NCBI GenBank assembly: GCA_002471185.1 | Contig: DKPL01000021.1 | Coordinates: 17,514-58,138, forward strand | Length of the DNA: 40,625 bases | Reading direction: 5' to 3' | Source of the DNA: Bacteroides sp. UBA7335 | GTDB lineage: Bacteria > Bacteroidota > Bacteroidia > Bacteroidales > Bacteroidaceae | In this document: piece after piece, positions 33,354 through 40,625 of the stretch | How the letters are laid out: each line of letters starts with the position of its first letter | Numbering within the stretch: the first letter of the stretch is position 1 | Made by a program: the position numbers and the translations under genes | Notes under the pieces: generated by a model | Database searches by the model: none | Told to the model about the DNA's origin: nothing | Seen by the model: only the letters and a program-made list of their open reading frames with translations

Positions 33354-36300
33354 ATGCAAACTAATAATATAAATCAGAATATAAGAGGACTTAAAAGAGT
33401 GATGCTCTTATCATTCATCATTTTGTTTAGCTGTATGGTCCGGGCACAGGATGGCCGCATATTGAAAGGCCGCATTGTTGACCCCGAAGGAAAACCCATT
33501 CCCGGTGCTGTAGTTAATGTTTCTGAGGCTAGTCGTATTGCTTTATCTGATAAGGATGGCTACTTTAGTCTTAAGAATGTAAAGCGCGCTGATGAACTGT
33601 GCGTGAGTAGTGTAGGATATATGCCTGCTACTGCTATTGCCGATTTTGAAGAGGGCTTTAAAATTGTGATGGAACCCGACTTGGATGAATATATGCATGT
33701 AGCTAATGTTCCTTTTGGTACTAAACCAAAGAAGTTGATTACTGAATCGACTTCGGTAGTAACAGGAGAAGAGTTGCAAAAACATCCGGTAACTGTATTG
33801 CAAAATGCATTTACCTCAACGGTTACCGGTATGCAAACCTATGAATGGGCAAGTGAACCGGGGTGGTCTGAAACAGCAATGTATATTCGTGGACTTCGCA
33901 CAATGAATAAAAATGCTCGCAGTCCGCTTGTAATTGTTGACAATGTAGAGCGTGACCTCTCCTTCTTAGATGCATACCCAATTGATAATATTACAATATT
34001 GAAAGATGCTGCTGCTTGTGCTATTTATGGTATGCGTGGTGCTAACGGTGCTATTCTTGTAACGACTAAGCGCGGTAGTGCTGGGAAAACAAATATAAAC
34101 TTTACACAAGAGGTTGGTTTTCAGACCTTAACTGGTAAGATGGAGACTCAAAACTCTTACAACATGGCCTTAACCCGTAATCAAGTAAGATATTTGAGTG
34201 GTCAAGACCCAATGTATAGTGATGAAGATATTGAAATGTATCGTCGTGTAAGCGAAGGCGAGCAGCTTACCGGAATGGATCAATTTAGATATTACAATAC
34301 AAACTGGTACGAAGAGTTATACCGCGACAAGTCGCCTATGTATAAGACCAATTTGACTGTGAGTGGTGGTAATGCACGTGCACGCTATTTTGTCTCTTTC
34401 TCTTATTTGCGTCAAGAAGGCATGTGGAACGATAAATGGACAGAATATAATGATGGATTTAGTACGCAGCATATGTTGAATCGCTTTAATCTACGTTCAA
34501 ATATCGATATTGATGTGACTAAATTCTTAAATGTTTCGGTCGATTTGGGCGGACGTATTGATAACATTTCTCAACCTTATACCGGTGTATTTAGTATTGT
34601 AACGTTTGGTGCAATCGAAGCTAACCCAATGGAACCTGTTTATTGTCCTAATGGCGAAATCTATGCATCGAGTACTGCTGCCAATGCCGGTCGTTTATTG
34701 GCTTCTTCAGGATTAGAAAAAAACCGTCGTCGTAACCTTTATAGTACGGTTAATGTAACTGGCGATTTAGGCTCACTTGTGCCTGGGTTGAAAGCAAATG
34801 CAGTGATTAGTTTTGACTCTTATGAAACATTTGAATCTAGTCAAACCAACAATGTAAACTCTTACAACTATAACTATACCGCTTCTGTAGGAGATGTTTC
34901 TGATTATAAATACACTCGTTTCTCTACCTATTCAGCACTTTCTAATCCGGTGACTAATCCACGTGATTATTACTACAACATCAATTTTAATGCTGGATTG
35001 AAGTATGGATATACCTTTGGTAAACACACGATTGATGCTGCGGCATTTATTCGTACCTACCAAAATGTAACTCATGGCTATGAGTCGTCAAACCGTTATC
35101 TTTCGTACAATGCTCAAGCAACTTATTCTTATGATAATCGCTACGTCTTGTCGGGAAACATTTCTAGAATGGGATGTGATAACTTCTCTCCTGAAGAGCG
35201 TTGGGGTACATTCCCTGGTGGATCTATTGGATGGATTCTGTCTGAAGAGTCATGGATGAGAAATAAGAATATCCAAATGTTGAAACTTCGTGCTTCGTAT
35301 GGTCGTGCGGGTCAATCGGTAACCGGAGCCGGACGTTATCCTTATCAAGGAACCTATGCTTCGGGAGGTGGATATGCTTTTGGTACTTCGCAATCGGTAA
35401 TCGGTGGCATTTATGAAAGCAAAGCCGGTAACTTAAATAGTAAATGGGAAATATCGGATATGTTGAATTTAGGAGTTGATTTCAACTTTTTCAATAATAA
35501 ACTTTATGGATCGGTTGATTTATTTAAAGAATGGCGTTCAAATATCTTGGTAACTCGCTCTACTGTTCCTGCTATTTTAGGGGTTTCGGCTCCTCAAGAT
35601 TCATATGGTAAAGCTGAAACAAAAGGTCTTGAGCTTTCTTTGGGACATCGCAACAATATTGGTCAATTTAACTATTCTATCGAGGCCATGCTTACTTGGA
35701 ATAAAAATAAAATCACCGAGATGGATGAGCTTGAACCTAACGTAGAATGGCAACGTAAAACAGGTAATCGTATCTTCGATTATACTTCGGTTGCAGAATT
35801 ATACGAAGGATCGTTTACTAACTCTGTAGGTGGATGGAATATCTATAAGTTTGAACAATGGGCCAATGATCAAAGCAAAGTAGCCACTAGTCATCAAGAT
35901 GCGATTGATAACCCTTGGAAATATCCCTATAACTCAGCATCCAATGGAAATCAACCTTTAGGAACTGCCGTATTTAAAGACTTAAACGGTGACCGCATTA
36001 TTGATTCAAACGATATGACTCCTTCTGGTTATACTATGATTCCAGAGTTGACACCTTCGCTTAATCTTGGTATCTCTTATCGTGGGTTTGATGCTCGCGT
36101 AGTGCTTACAGCCTATTTAAATCGTTCTGTTTTCTTGTCTCCTGCTATTAGTTTCTCTGGCTGGAGTAATATGGGTACTCACGAGGTTACCAAAGCTTGG
36201 GGATACTATACCGATGATCCAAACGATGAAAGAAATATTAATGCAACTTATCCTCGTCCGGTTTATGGTAGCTTTAATGCTATTGATAGTGACCGTGGTT

Positions 36301-36557
36301 CGGGTACATATCAAAATGACGTATGGGTTAGAAATGGTAATTACCTATCATTGCGAAACATCGAGGTAGGATACTCTTTACCCAAAAACTTGATTGCAAA
36401 AATTGCGATGACAAACTGCCGTTTCTACTTTAGCGGATATAATATTTGTACTTGGAGCAACTTGCCAGATAATACAGATCCGGAAAAACCGATGAGTTAT
36501 TGCTGGTGGTATCCTAAAACACGCTCATTTACCTTCGGTGTAAACGTTGGATTCTAA
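33354..36557 (+). CDS. SusC-like TonB-dependent outer-membrane transporter (pair 2)
   Basis: 1067 aa. Seen: signal region (RVMLLSFIILFSCMVRAQ), carboxypeptidase-regulatory-like domain with LKGRIVDPEGKPIPGAVV (about 37-108), plug with VDNVERDLSFLDAYPIDNI and ILKDAAACAIYGMRGANG, calcium-like DLNGDRIIDSNDM, and C-terminal SFTFGVNVGF. The TonB-box position reads DEYMHVANVPFGTKPK (111-126) rather than the usual DEVVVVGYG. Start: an ATG at 33354 gives a 16-residue polar stretch before the hydrophobic core; an internal ATG (residue 17, 33402) would give a shorter signal peptide and is possible. It follows susD-1 by 18 bp and precedes susD-2 by 20 bp. Likely imports a different size or branching class of arabinan fragment from pair 1 (inference). 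Confidence 0.95.
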   Translation: MQTNNINQNIRGLKRVMLLSFIILFSCMVRAQDGRILKGRIVDPEGKPIPGAVVNVSEASRIALSDKDGYFSLKNVKRADELCVSSVGYMPATAIADFEEGFKIVMEPDLDEYMHVANVPFGTKPKKLITESTSVVTGEELQKHPVTVLQNAFTSTVTGMQTYEWASEPGWSETAMYIRGLRTMNKNARSPLVIVDNVERDLSFLDAYPIDNITILKDAAACAIYGMRGANGAILVTTKRGSAGKTNINFTQEVGFQTLTGKMETQNSYNMALTRNQVRYLSGQDPMYSDEDIEMYRRVSEGEQLTGMDQFRYYNTNWYEELYRDKSPMYKTNLTVSGGNARARYFVSFSYLRQEGMWNDKWTEYNDGFSTQHMLNRFNLRSNIDIDVTKFLNVSVDLGGRIDNISQPYTGVFSIVTFGAIEANPMEPVYCPNGEIYASSTAANAGRLLASSGLEKNRRRNLYSTVNVTGDLGSLVPGLKANAVISFDSYETFESSQTNNVNSYNYNYTASVGDVSDYKYTRFSTYSALSNPVTNPRDYYYNINFNAGLKYGYTFGKHTIDAAAFIRTYQNVTHGYESSNRYLSYNAQATYSYDNRYVLSGNISRMGCDNFSPEERWGTFPGGSIGWILSEESWMRNKNIQMLKLRASYGRAGQSVTGAGRYPYQGTYASGGGYAFGTSQSVIGGIYESKAGNLNSKWEISDMLNLGVDFNFFNNKLYGSVDLFKEWRSNILVTRSTVPAILGVSAPQDSYGKAETKGLELSLGHRNNIGQFNYSIEAMLTWNKNKITEMDELEPNVEWQRKTGNRIFDYTSVAELYEGSFTNSVGGWNIYKFEQWANDQSKVATSHQDAIDNPWKYPYNSASNGNQPLGTAVFKDLNGDRIIDSNDMTPSGYTMIPELTPSLNLGISYRGFDARVVLTAYLNRSVFLSPAISFSGWSNMGTHEVTKAWGYYTDDPNDERNINATYPRPVYGSFNAIDSDRGSGTYQNDVWVRNGNYLSLRNIEVGYSLPKNLIAKIAMTNCRFYFSGYNICTWSNLPDNTDPEKPMSYCWWYPKTRSFTFGVNVGF

Positions 36558-36577
36558 ACCCTGATAATTAATATATT

Positions 36578-38389
36578 ATGAAAAAAGTAATTAAATATAT
36601 GGCAACTGCACTGCTCACAGTATCACTGTCGGCATGTAGTGACTTCTTAGATAAAGAATACGATACTTCAATGTCCGAAGAACAGGTATTCAAAAACAAA
36701 GATAATACACGTAGCTTTCTTGCAAATATCTATACTAACTTGCCTGATGGTTTTAGTGGATATACTAATGGCCAGTTTCTGGGTGCTTCGCGAGATTGTA
36801 TGACTGACAATGCGATCTCTTTTTGGAGTGTGCATTACTATCATGGTGTATTAACTGATAGCTATTCTGCCGTGAATCATCCACTGTTGACTCCTTGGGG
36901 CAATGCTATGTATGGCATTCGTAAAGCAAATCAGTTTATGAAGAATGCTCGTCCATCTGTGATTGGTAACGTTGAAAAAGAGGGCGATGATAACCGCCTT
37001 TACGACCGCAATATGGCTGAGGCCAAACTGCTTCGTGCTATCTTTCATTTTGATGTAATAGGTTGGTTTGGTGATGCACCGATTATTGGCGAAGATGAAA
37101 ACGGTACTCCTATTATTTTCGATTTGAGTAATCCTACTGCTATGAATATGTCGCGCACCAATGCTGCCGATGCTTTGAAGTGGATTGCTGACCAGTGCGA
37201 CCAAGTGAAAAATACGTTGCCTTTCAGATATAGCAATGAAACTGAAAACTGGGGACGTGTAAATGGGGCAACTGCATATGCTTTGAAAGCAAAAGCGCTA
37301 CTTTATAGAGCCTCAAAATTACACAACAGAAGTAACAATAGTCAATATTGGAAAGAGGCTGCTGATGCTGCAAAAGATTTTCTTACTGTTAATGCTAAAC
37401 AAAGCAATGCTTATAAACTTTATAGCACCGGTGATAAGAATAATGACTATTACGAATGTTTTGTGACTAATCCTGTTTATAACGATGAATTTATACTTTG
37501 TCGTTCAACATGGACTACTTGGGACATCGACCTGTTTTTGGCACCTTGCGGATTTAGTGGAACTATAAACTCCACCGGTCGTGTCAATCCTACCCAAAAT
37601 TTAGTAGACTGTTACGAAACCATCAATGGGTTGCCTATTGATAAGGATAATAGTTATGATCCGCAAAATCCATACAAGAATCGTGATCCTCGTTTGGCTC
37701 AAACTATTTTGCATCATGGTGCTATGTGGGGCGATAAAGACCAGGAAGAAAACCGTGCGGTAGATGTTTCTTATCCTGACGGACAAGATTATCAAGAGAT
37801 TCATGGAGGTACACTTACTGGCTATTATACCAAAAAGTTCTTGAATAATATCTCTTATAAAAACCCAAGTCGTCCTACCCATGCATGGCCAATCTTCCGT
37901 TTTGGTGAAGTGTTGCTTAATGCTGCCGAGGCTATCAACGAGGCAGATGGACCTGAAGCTGCTTATCAATACATTAACCAATTGCGTAGTAGAGTGGGGA
38001 TGCCTGGCTATAGCGGAATGACTAAAGAAGAGCTTCGCGAACGTATTCGCAATGAACGTCGTATTGAGTTGTGCTTTGAAGACCATCGTTTCTTTGATGA
38101 GCGTCGCTGGATGTTGTTCGAAGATCAAACCGTAAATAGCGAAAAGAGTCTGCCGCTTTATAAACAATACTACAATCTTTATGGAGTAACGGTAACTAAT
38201 GCTTCAAATCCATCTTATGAATTCGGTCCTGCTCAAATGCATCAAGCACGTGCTTTCAATAGTCCCAAAAACTACTTTTTCCCACTGCCGGACGATGAAG
38301 TGAAAAGAGCACCCAACTTGAAGCAAAATCCCGGTTGGGAGTTGACTAGCGGAAGCAATAGCGATAATGAGCAATCTATCACTGAATAA
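36578..38389 (+). CDS. SusD-like glycan-binding lipoprotein (pair 2)
   Basis: 603 aa. Seen: lipobox SLSAC with C20 followed by SDFLDKEYD, EEQVFKNKDNTRSFLANIYTNLP, the SusC-contact helices (AEAKLLRAIFHFDVIGWFGDAPII), NRDPRLAQTILHHG, GEVLLNAAEAINEADG, RIRNERRIELCFEDHRFFDERRW and the final FFPLPDDEVKRAPNLKQNPGW. The C-terminus has an extra polar tail (ELTSGSNSDNEQSITE) beyond the usual NPGW end. Function: lid and glycan-binding partner of the SusC just upstream. Partial transcription stop is likely after it: a 10-bp hairpin lies 16 bp beyond the stop codon, before the GH43 gene. Confidence 0.94.
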   Translation: MKKVIKYMATALLTVSLSACSDFLDKEYDTSMSEEQVFKNKDNTRSFLANIYTNLPDGFSGYTNGQFLGASRDCMTDNAISFWSVHYYHGVLTDSYSAVNHPLLTPWGNAMYGIRKANQFMKNARPSVIGNVEKEGDDNRLYDRNMAEAKLLRAIFHFDVIGWFGDAPIIGEDENGTPIIFDLSNPTAMNMSRTNAADALKWIADQCDQVKNTLPFRYSNETENWGRVNGATAYALKAKALLYRASKLHNRSNNSQYWKEAADAAKDFLTVNAKQSNAYKLYSTGDKNNDYYECFVTNPVYNDEFILCRSTWTTWDIDLFLAPCGFSGTINSTGRVNPTQNLVDCYETINGLPIDKDNSYDPQNPYKNRDPRLAQTILHHGAMWGDKDQEENRAVDVSYPDGQDYQEIHGGTLTGYYTKKFLNNISYKNPSRPTHAWPIFRFGEVLLNAAEAINEADGPEAAYQYINQLRSRVGMPGYSGMTKEELRERIRNERRIELCFEDHRFFDERRWMLFEDQTVNSEKSLPLYKQYYNLYGVTVTNASNPSYEFGPAQMHQARAFNSPKNYFFPLPDDEVKRAPNLKQNPGWELTSGSNSDNEQSITE

Positions 38390-38404
38390 CTTGAAGAATA
38401 ATCT

Positions 38405-38435
38405 GGGATAAACAGGTTTAAGTCATGTTTATCCC
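38405..38435 (+). terminator. hairpin between susD-2 and GH43, terminator or attenuator
   Basis: GGGATAAACA (38405-38414) pairs perfectly with TGTTTATCCC (38426-38435), loop 11 nt, followed by GGCTTTATTTATATA, an interrupted T-rich tail. No new TAnnTTTG promoter is seen before the GH43 ATG at 38524, so some read-through is needed. Confidence 0.6.
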
Positions 38436-38523
38436 GGCTTTATTTATATAACCTATATTATAAATTAGATAAAATCTGGTTTTTTTCATTAAACCCCTTT
38501 TTACTCTGACAAACTTTAGTCGT

Positions 38524-40401
38524 ATGAAGATATTTAAATGGTTTAGTATTTTCCTTTGTTTATTGGCTTATACATCATGCAACGATGACCATGAAACAAT
38601 AAATGAATCTATTACAGTTTCAACACCGAGTGTATCGGATATCACTTATGAATCTGCAGCTTTTTCTTCATCAGTTTCGAGCAATAGAAATGTATTGAAA
38701 AAGGGCTTTTGTTACAACACACAAGCTGCTCCTACAGTGGCTGATGCATTATTAGAGGTGACAGATGTTGCTACCGAGTTTGATGGACAAGCTAAAGGGC
38801 TTTCAGCTCAAACGCTATACTATCTTCGTGCGTATGCAATGTTGAAGAGTGGAGATATTATTTACTCTTCTGAAACAACTTTTACTTCAAATAACAAAAG
38901 CGTGGATGATGAGTTAGGAGAGTATGTTGCTCCATCCTACAGCGATGATTATACTCCGATTGCCGATTGGTCTAAAAGAGCACAATGGAATTTGGCCAAT
39001 GTGCATGACCCCTCTGTAATGCTTGCTGCTGATGGCTATTTTTATATGTATCAAACAGATGCTTCTTATGGCAACGCCCATCAAGGTCATGGGCATTTTC
39101 ATGGACGTCGCTCTAAGGATTTGGTAAACTGGGAGTATATGGGGGCTACAATGCCCGAAGTTCCTTCATGGGTTAAGACTCAGTTGAATGAATATCGTGC
39201 TACCTGTGGTTTATTGCCTATTGAGAATCCTAACTACGGTTGTTGGGCACCTGTGGTCAGAAAAGTGAATAGCTCACTTTATAGAATGTACTATTCTATT
39301 GTTGTCGACAATCTTATTGATGGTGCTAATACTTGGTCTGAACGTGCCTTTATTGGATTGGCAGAAACGACCGATCCTGCATCAAATGTTTGGGAAGATA
39401 AGGGCTTTGTTGTTTGCTCTGCTTCTGATAAAAATTTAGATTGGACAAACACAGGGTGGGAGAGTGCTTACTTTAAGTGGAATGCTATTGACCCTACTTA
39501 TATTGTTACTCCTTCAAACGATCATTGGTTAATTTATGGATCATGGCATAGTGGTATAGTGGCTCTAGAGTTAAATGGTGAAACGGGTAAACCTAAAGCT
39601 GATCTTACCAACCCATGGGGTACGCTAGACGATATCGCTGGATATGGAAAACTTCTAGTTAGCCGTAACTTAAAAAGTCGTTGGCAGGCATCTGAAGGAC
39701 CTGAGATTATTTACAATCCCGAAACTCAGTATTACTATTTATTTATGGCTTATGATGGACTTGATGTTCCCTATAATACACGTGTGTGTCGTTCTAAAAA
39801 TATCGATGGACCCTACTATGGTATTGATGGCCGAAATCTGACAGAACAAGGTGGTGAAATGTATCCTATAGTAACTCATCCTTATAAGTTTGCCAATAGT
39901 GACGGTTGGGTAGGTATAGCGCACTGTGCTATTTTCGACGATGGTAATGGCAATTGGTACTACGCTTCACAAGGCAGACTTCCTGTTGATGTTCCGGGTA
40001 TCAACGTCAGCAATGCTGTCATGATGGGGCATGTTCGTTCTATCCGTTGGACTACCGATGGTTGGCCTGTTGTTATGCCTCAACGTTATGGTGCTGTTCC
40101 GCAAGTAGCTATCACCGAAGATGAGCTGATAGGCAACTGGGAAAATATCAACTTGAGCTATAACTATGGCAAACAAAAAACGTCAGAAACACTGACGTTA
40201 ACATCAGATCATAAAGTGACTTCGGGAACCTGGAGTGGAAAAACCTGGAGTTTTGATTCGGCTAAGCAAGCTTTAATAATCAATGGTGTAGAACTTTGTT
40301 TGCAGCGCGAAGTAGACTGGGAGCTTTCTCCACGCACTCATACTATTGTATTTGCTGGTTATTTAGAAAAAAATACTTATTGGGGAAAGAAGTCAAAATA
40401 A
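38524..40401 (+). CDS. GH43_4-type endo-alpha-1,5-L-arabinanase, surface lipoprotein
   Basis: 625 aa. Seen: lipobox AYTSC with C19 followed by NDDHE, an acidic run suggesting export to the cell surface. Residues about 28-127 form a fibronectin III-like beta domain (SVSDITYESAAFSSSVSS...LSAQTLYYLRAYA). The catalytic GH43 propeller follows with D162 (NVHDPSVM), D323 (NAIDPTYI) and E391 (SEGPEIIYN), the EGPEI form being typical of endo-arabinanases, and the metal/active-site histidine in GWVGIAHC. A C-terminal beta domain (about 530-625, ending NTYWGKKSK) matches that of the paralogue in the minus operon. Function inferred: cuts the arabinan backbone at the surface to feed SusCD. It is the last gene of the plus operon; positional counterpart of BT0360. 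A 134-bp gap with a hairpin separates it from susD-2. Confidence 0.92.
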   Translation: MKIFKWFSIFLCLLAYTSCNDDHETINESITVSTPSVSDITYESAAFSSSVSSNRNVLKKGFCYNTQAAPTVADALLEVTDVATEFDGQAKGLSAQTLYYLRAYAMLKSGDIIYSSETTFTSNNKSVDDELGEYVAPSYSDDYTPIADWSKRAQWNLANVHDPSVMLAADGYFYMYQTDASYGNAHQGHGHFHGRRSKDLVNWEYMGATMPEVPSWVKTQLNEYRATCGLLPIENPNYGCWAPVVRKVNSSLYRMYYSIVVDNLIDGANTWSERAFIGLAETTDPASNVWEDKGFVVCSASDKNLDWTNTGWESAYFKWNAIDPTYIVTPSNDHWLIYGSWHSGIVALELNGETGKPKADLTNPWGTLDDIAGYGKLLVSRNLKSRWQASEGPEIIYNPETQYYYLFMAYDGLDVPYNTRVCRSKNIDGPYYGIDGRNLTEQGGEMYPIVTHPYKFANSDGWVGIAHCAIFDDGNGNWYYASQGRLPVDVPGINVSNAVMMGHVRSIRWTTDGWPVVMPQRYGAVPQVAITEDELIGNWENINLSYNYGKQKTSETLTLTSDHKVTSGTWSGKTWSFDSAKQALIINGVELCLQREVDWELSPRTHTIVFAGYLEKNTYWGKKSK

Positions 40402-40445
40402 AAAGAGCAAATGTAGGCTCGTCATTTTGCTAATGATCGGAGTTT

Positions 40446-40512
40446 AACAACGAAGAGTCTTATTGGGATATAGTAAATATACTATTTGCCAATAAGACTC
40501 TTCGTTGTTTTA
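40446..40512 (+). terminator. strong terminator of the plus-strand PUL operon
   Basis: Perfect 21-bp arms (40446-40466 and 40489-40509; AACAACGAAGAGTCTTATTGG and its complement) with a 22-nt loop that itself can pair ATAGTA with TACTAT. The stem ends in GTTTTAG on the plus strand. It lies 45 bp after the GH43 stop. The last 110 bp of the window hold nothing else I can name. Confidence 0.85.
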
Positions 40513-40625
40513 GATGAATTCAATACTATGAATTCACACCAACCTATTTAGATGGTTTGCTTAACTATGAATTAGATAAGAAATAGCATTTTATAGTTCT
40601 CATTGTTGCATATTTTTATTAGATA

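Noticed and set aside
37601..38167. 188-codon minus-strand open frame inside susD-2
   Set aside because: Antisense to conserved SusD motifs; no domain and no promoter evidence.

Overview
The window looks like chromosomal DNA of a Bacteroides species or a close relative in the Bacteroidaceae. Grounds: many genes are preceded by the Bacteroidetes -7 promoter consensus TAnnTTTG, there are two SusC/SusD pairs and a one-protein hybrid two-component system (HTCS), a DUF3836-type secreted protein typical of Bacteroides is present, and the housekeeping proteins have Bacteroidetes-like sequences. I cannot name the species. There are no rRNA, tRNA, CRISPR, phage or IS genes, and no clear sign of recent transfer.

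Positions 1-16451 are housekeeping. Minus strand, left to right: a 3'-truncated THUMP-type RNA methyltransferase, serine acetyltransferase, a small secreted DUF3836 protein, polA, then (after the plus-strand polyprenyl diphosphate synthase) the overlapping dtd-mazG-deoC operon, uvrC, apt, mnmG (gidA), ybeY and a fused SpmA/SpmB-like membrane protein. A plus-strand AlkD-type DNA glycosylase closes the block. A near-perfect chromosome-partition parS site lies between mnmG and apt, and a degenerate copy lies about 9.2 kb away next to the serine acetyltransferase gene, suggesting an origin-proximal segment.

Positions 16881-40401 are one polysaccharide utilization locus (PUL), predicted to be for arabinan. 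A minus-strand operon encodes a GH43 endo-arabinanase-like lipoprotein, a GH51 alpha-L-arabinofuranosidase and a second GH43 exo-type enzyme. Divergent from it is the HTCS regulator, followed by a plus-strand operon: a LamG-like surface glycan-binding lipoprotein with a duplicated domain, SusC-SusD, SusC-SusD, and a GH43_4-type endo-arabinanase lipoprotein. As I recall it, the layout matches the B. thetaiotaomicron arabinan locus (BT0360-BT0369). Inferred working: the surface GH43 and binding proteins cut and hold arabinan, the two SusCD pairs import oligosaccharides, periplasmic GH43/GH51 enzymes release arabinose, and the HTCS senses arabino-oligosaccharides and switches on both operons.

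The strongest new observation is a shared operator, TGTCCACCC, which sits exactly 19 bp upstream of a TAnnTTTG -7 box in front of both enzyme/transport operons, in the same orientation relative to transcription. In the minus-strand operon a second copy sits exactly 21 bp further upstream; in the plus-strand operon the equivalent position holds only a degenerate copy. It is a good candidate for the HTCS binding site.
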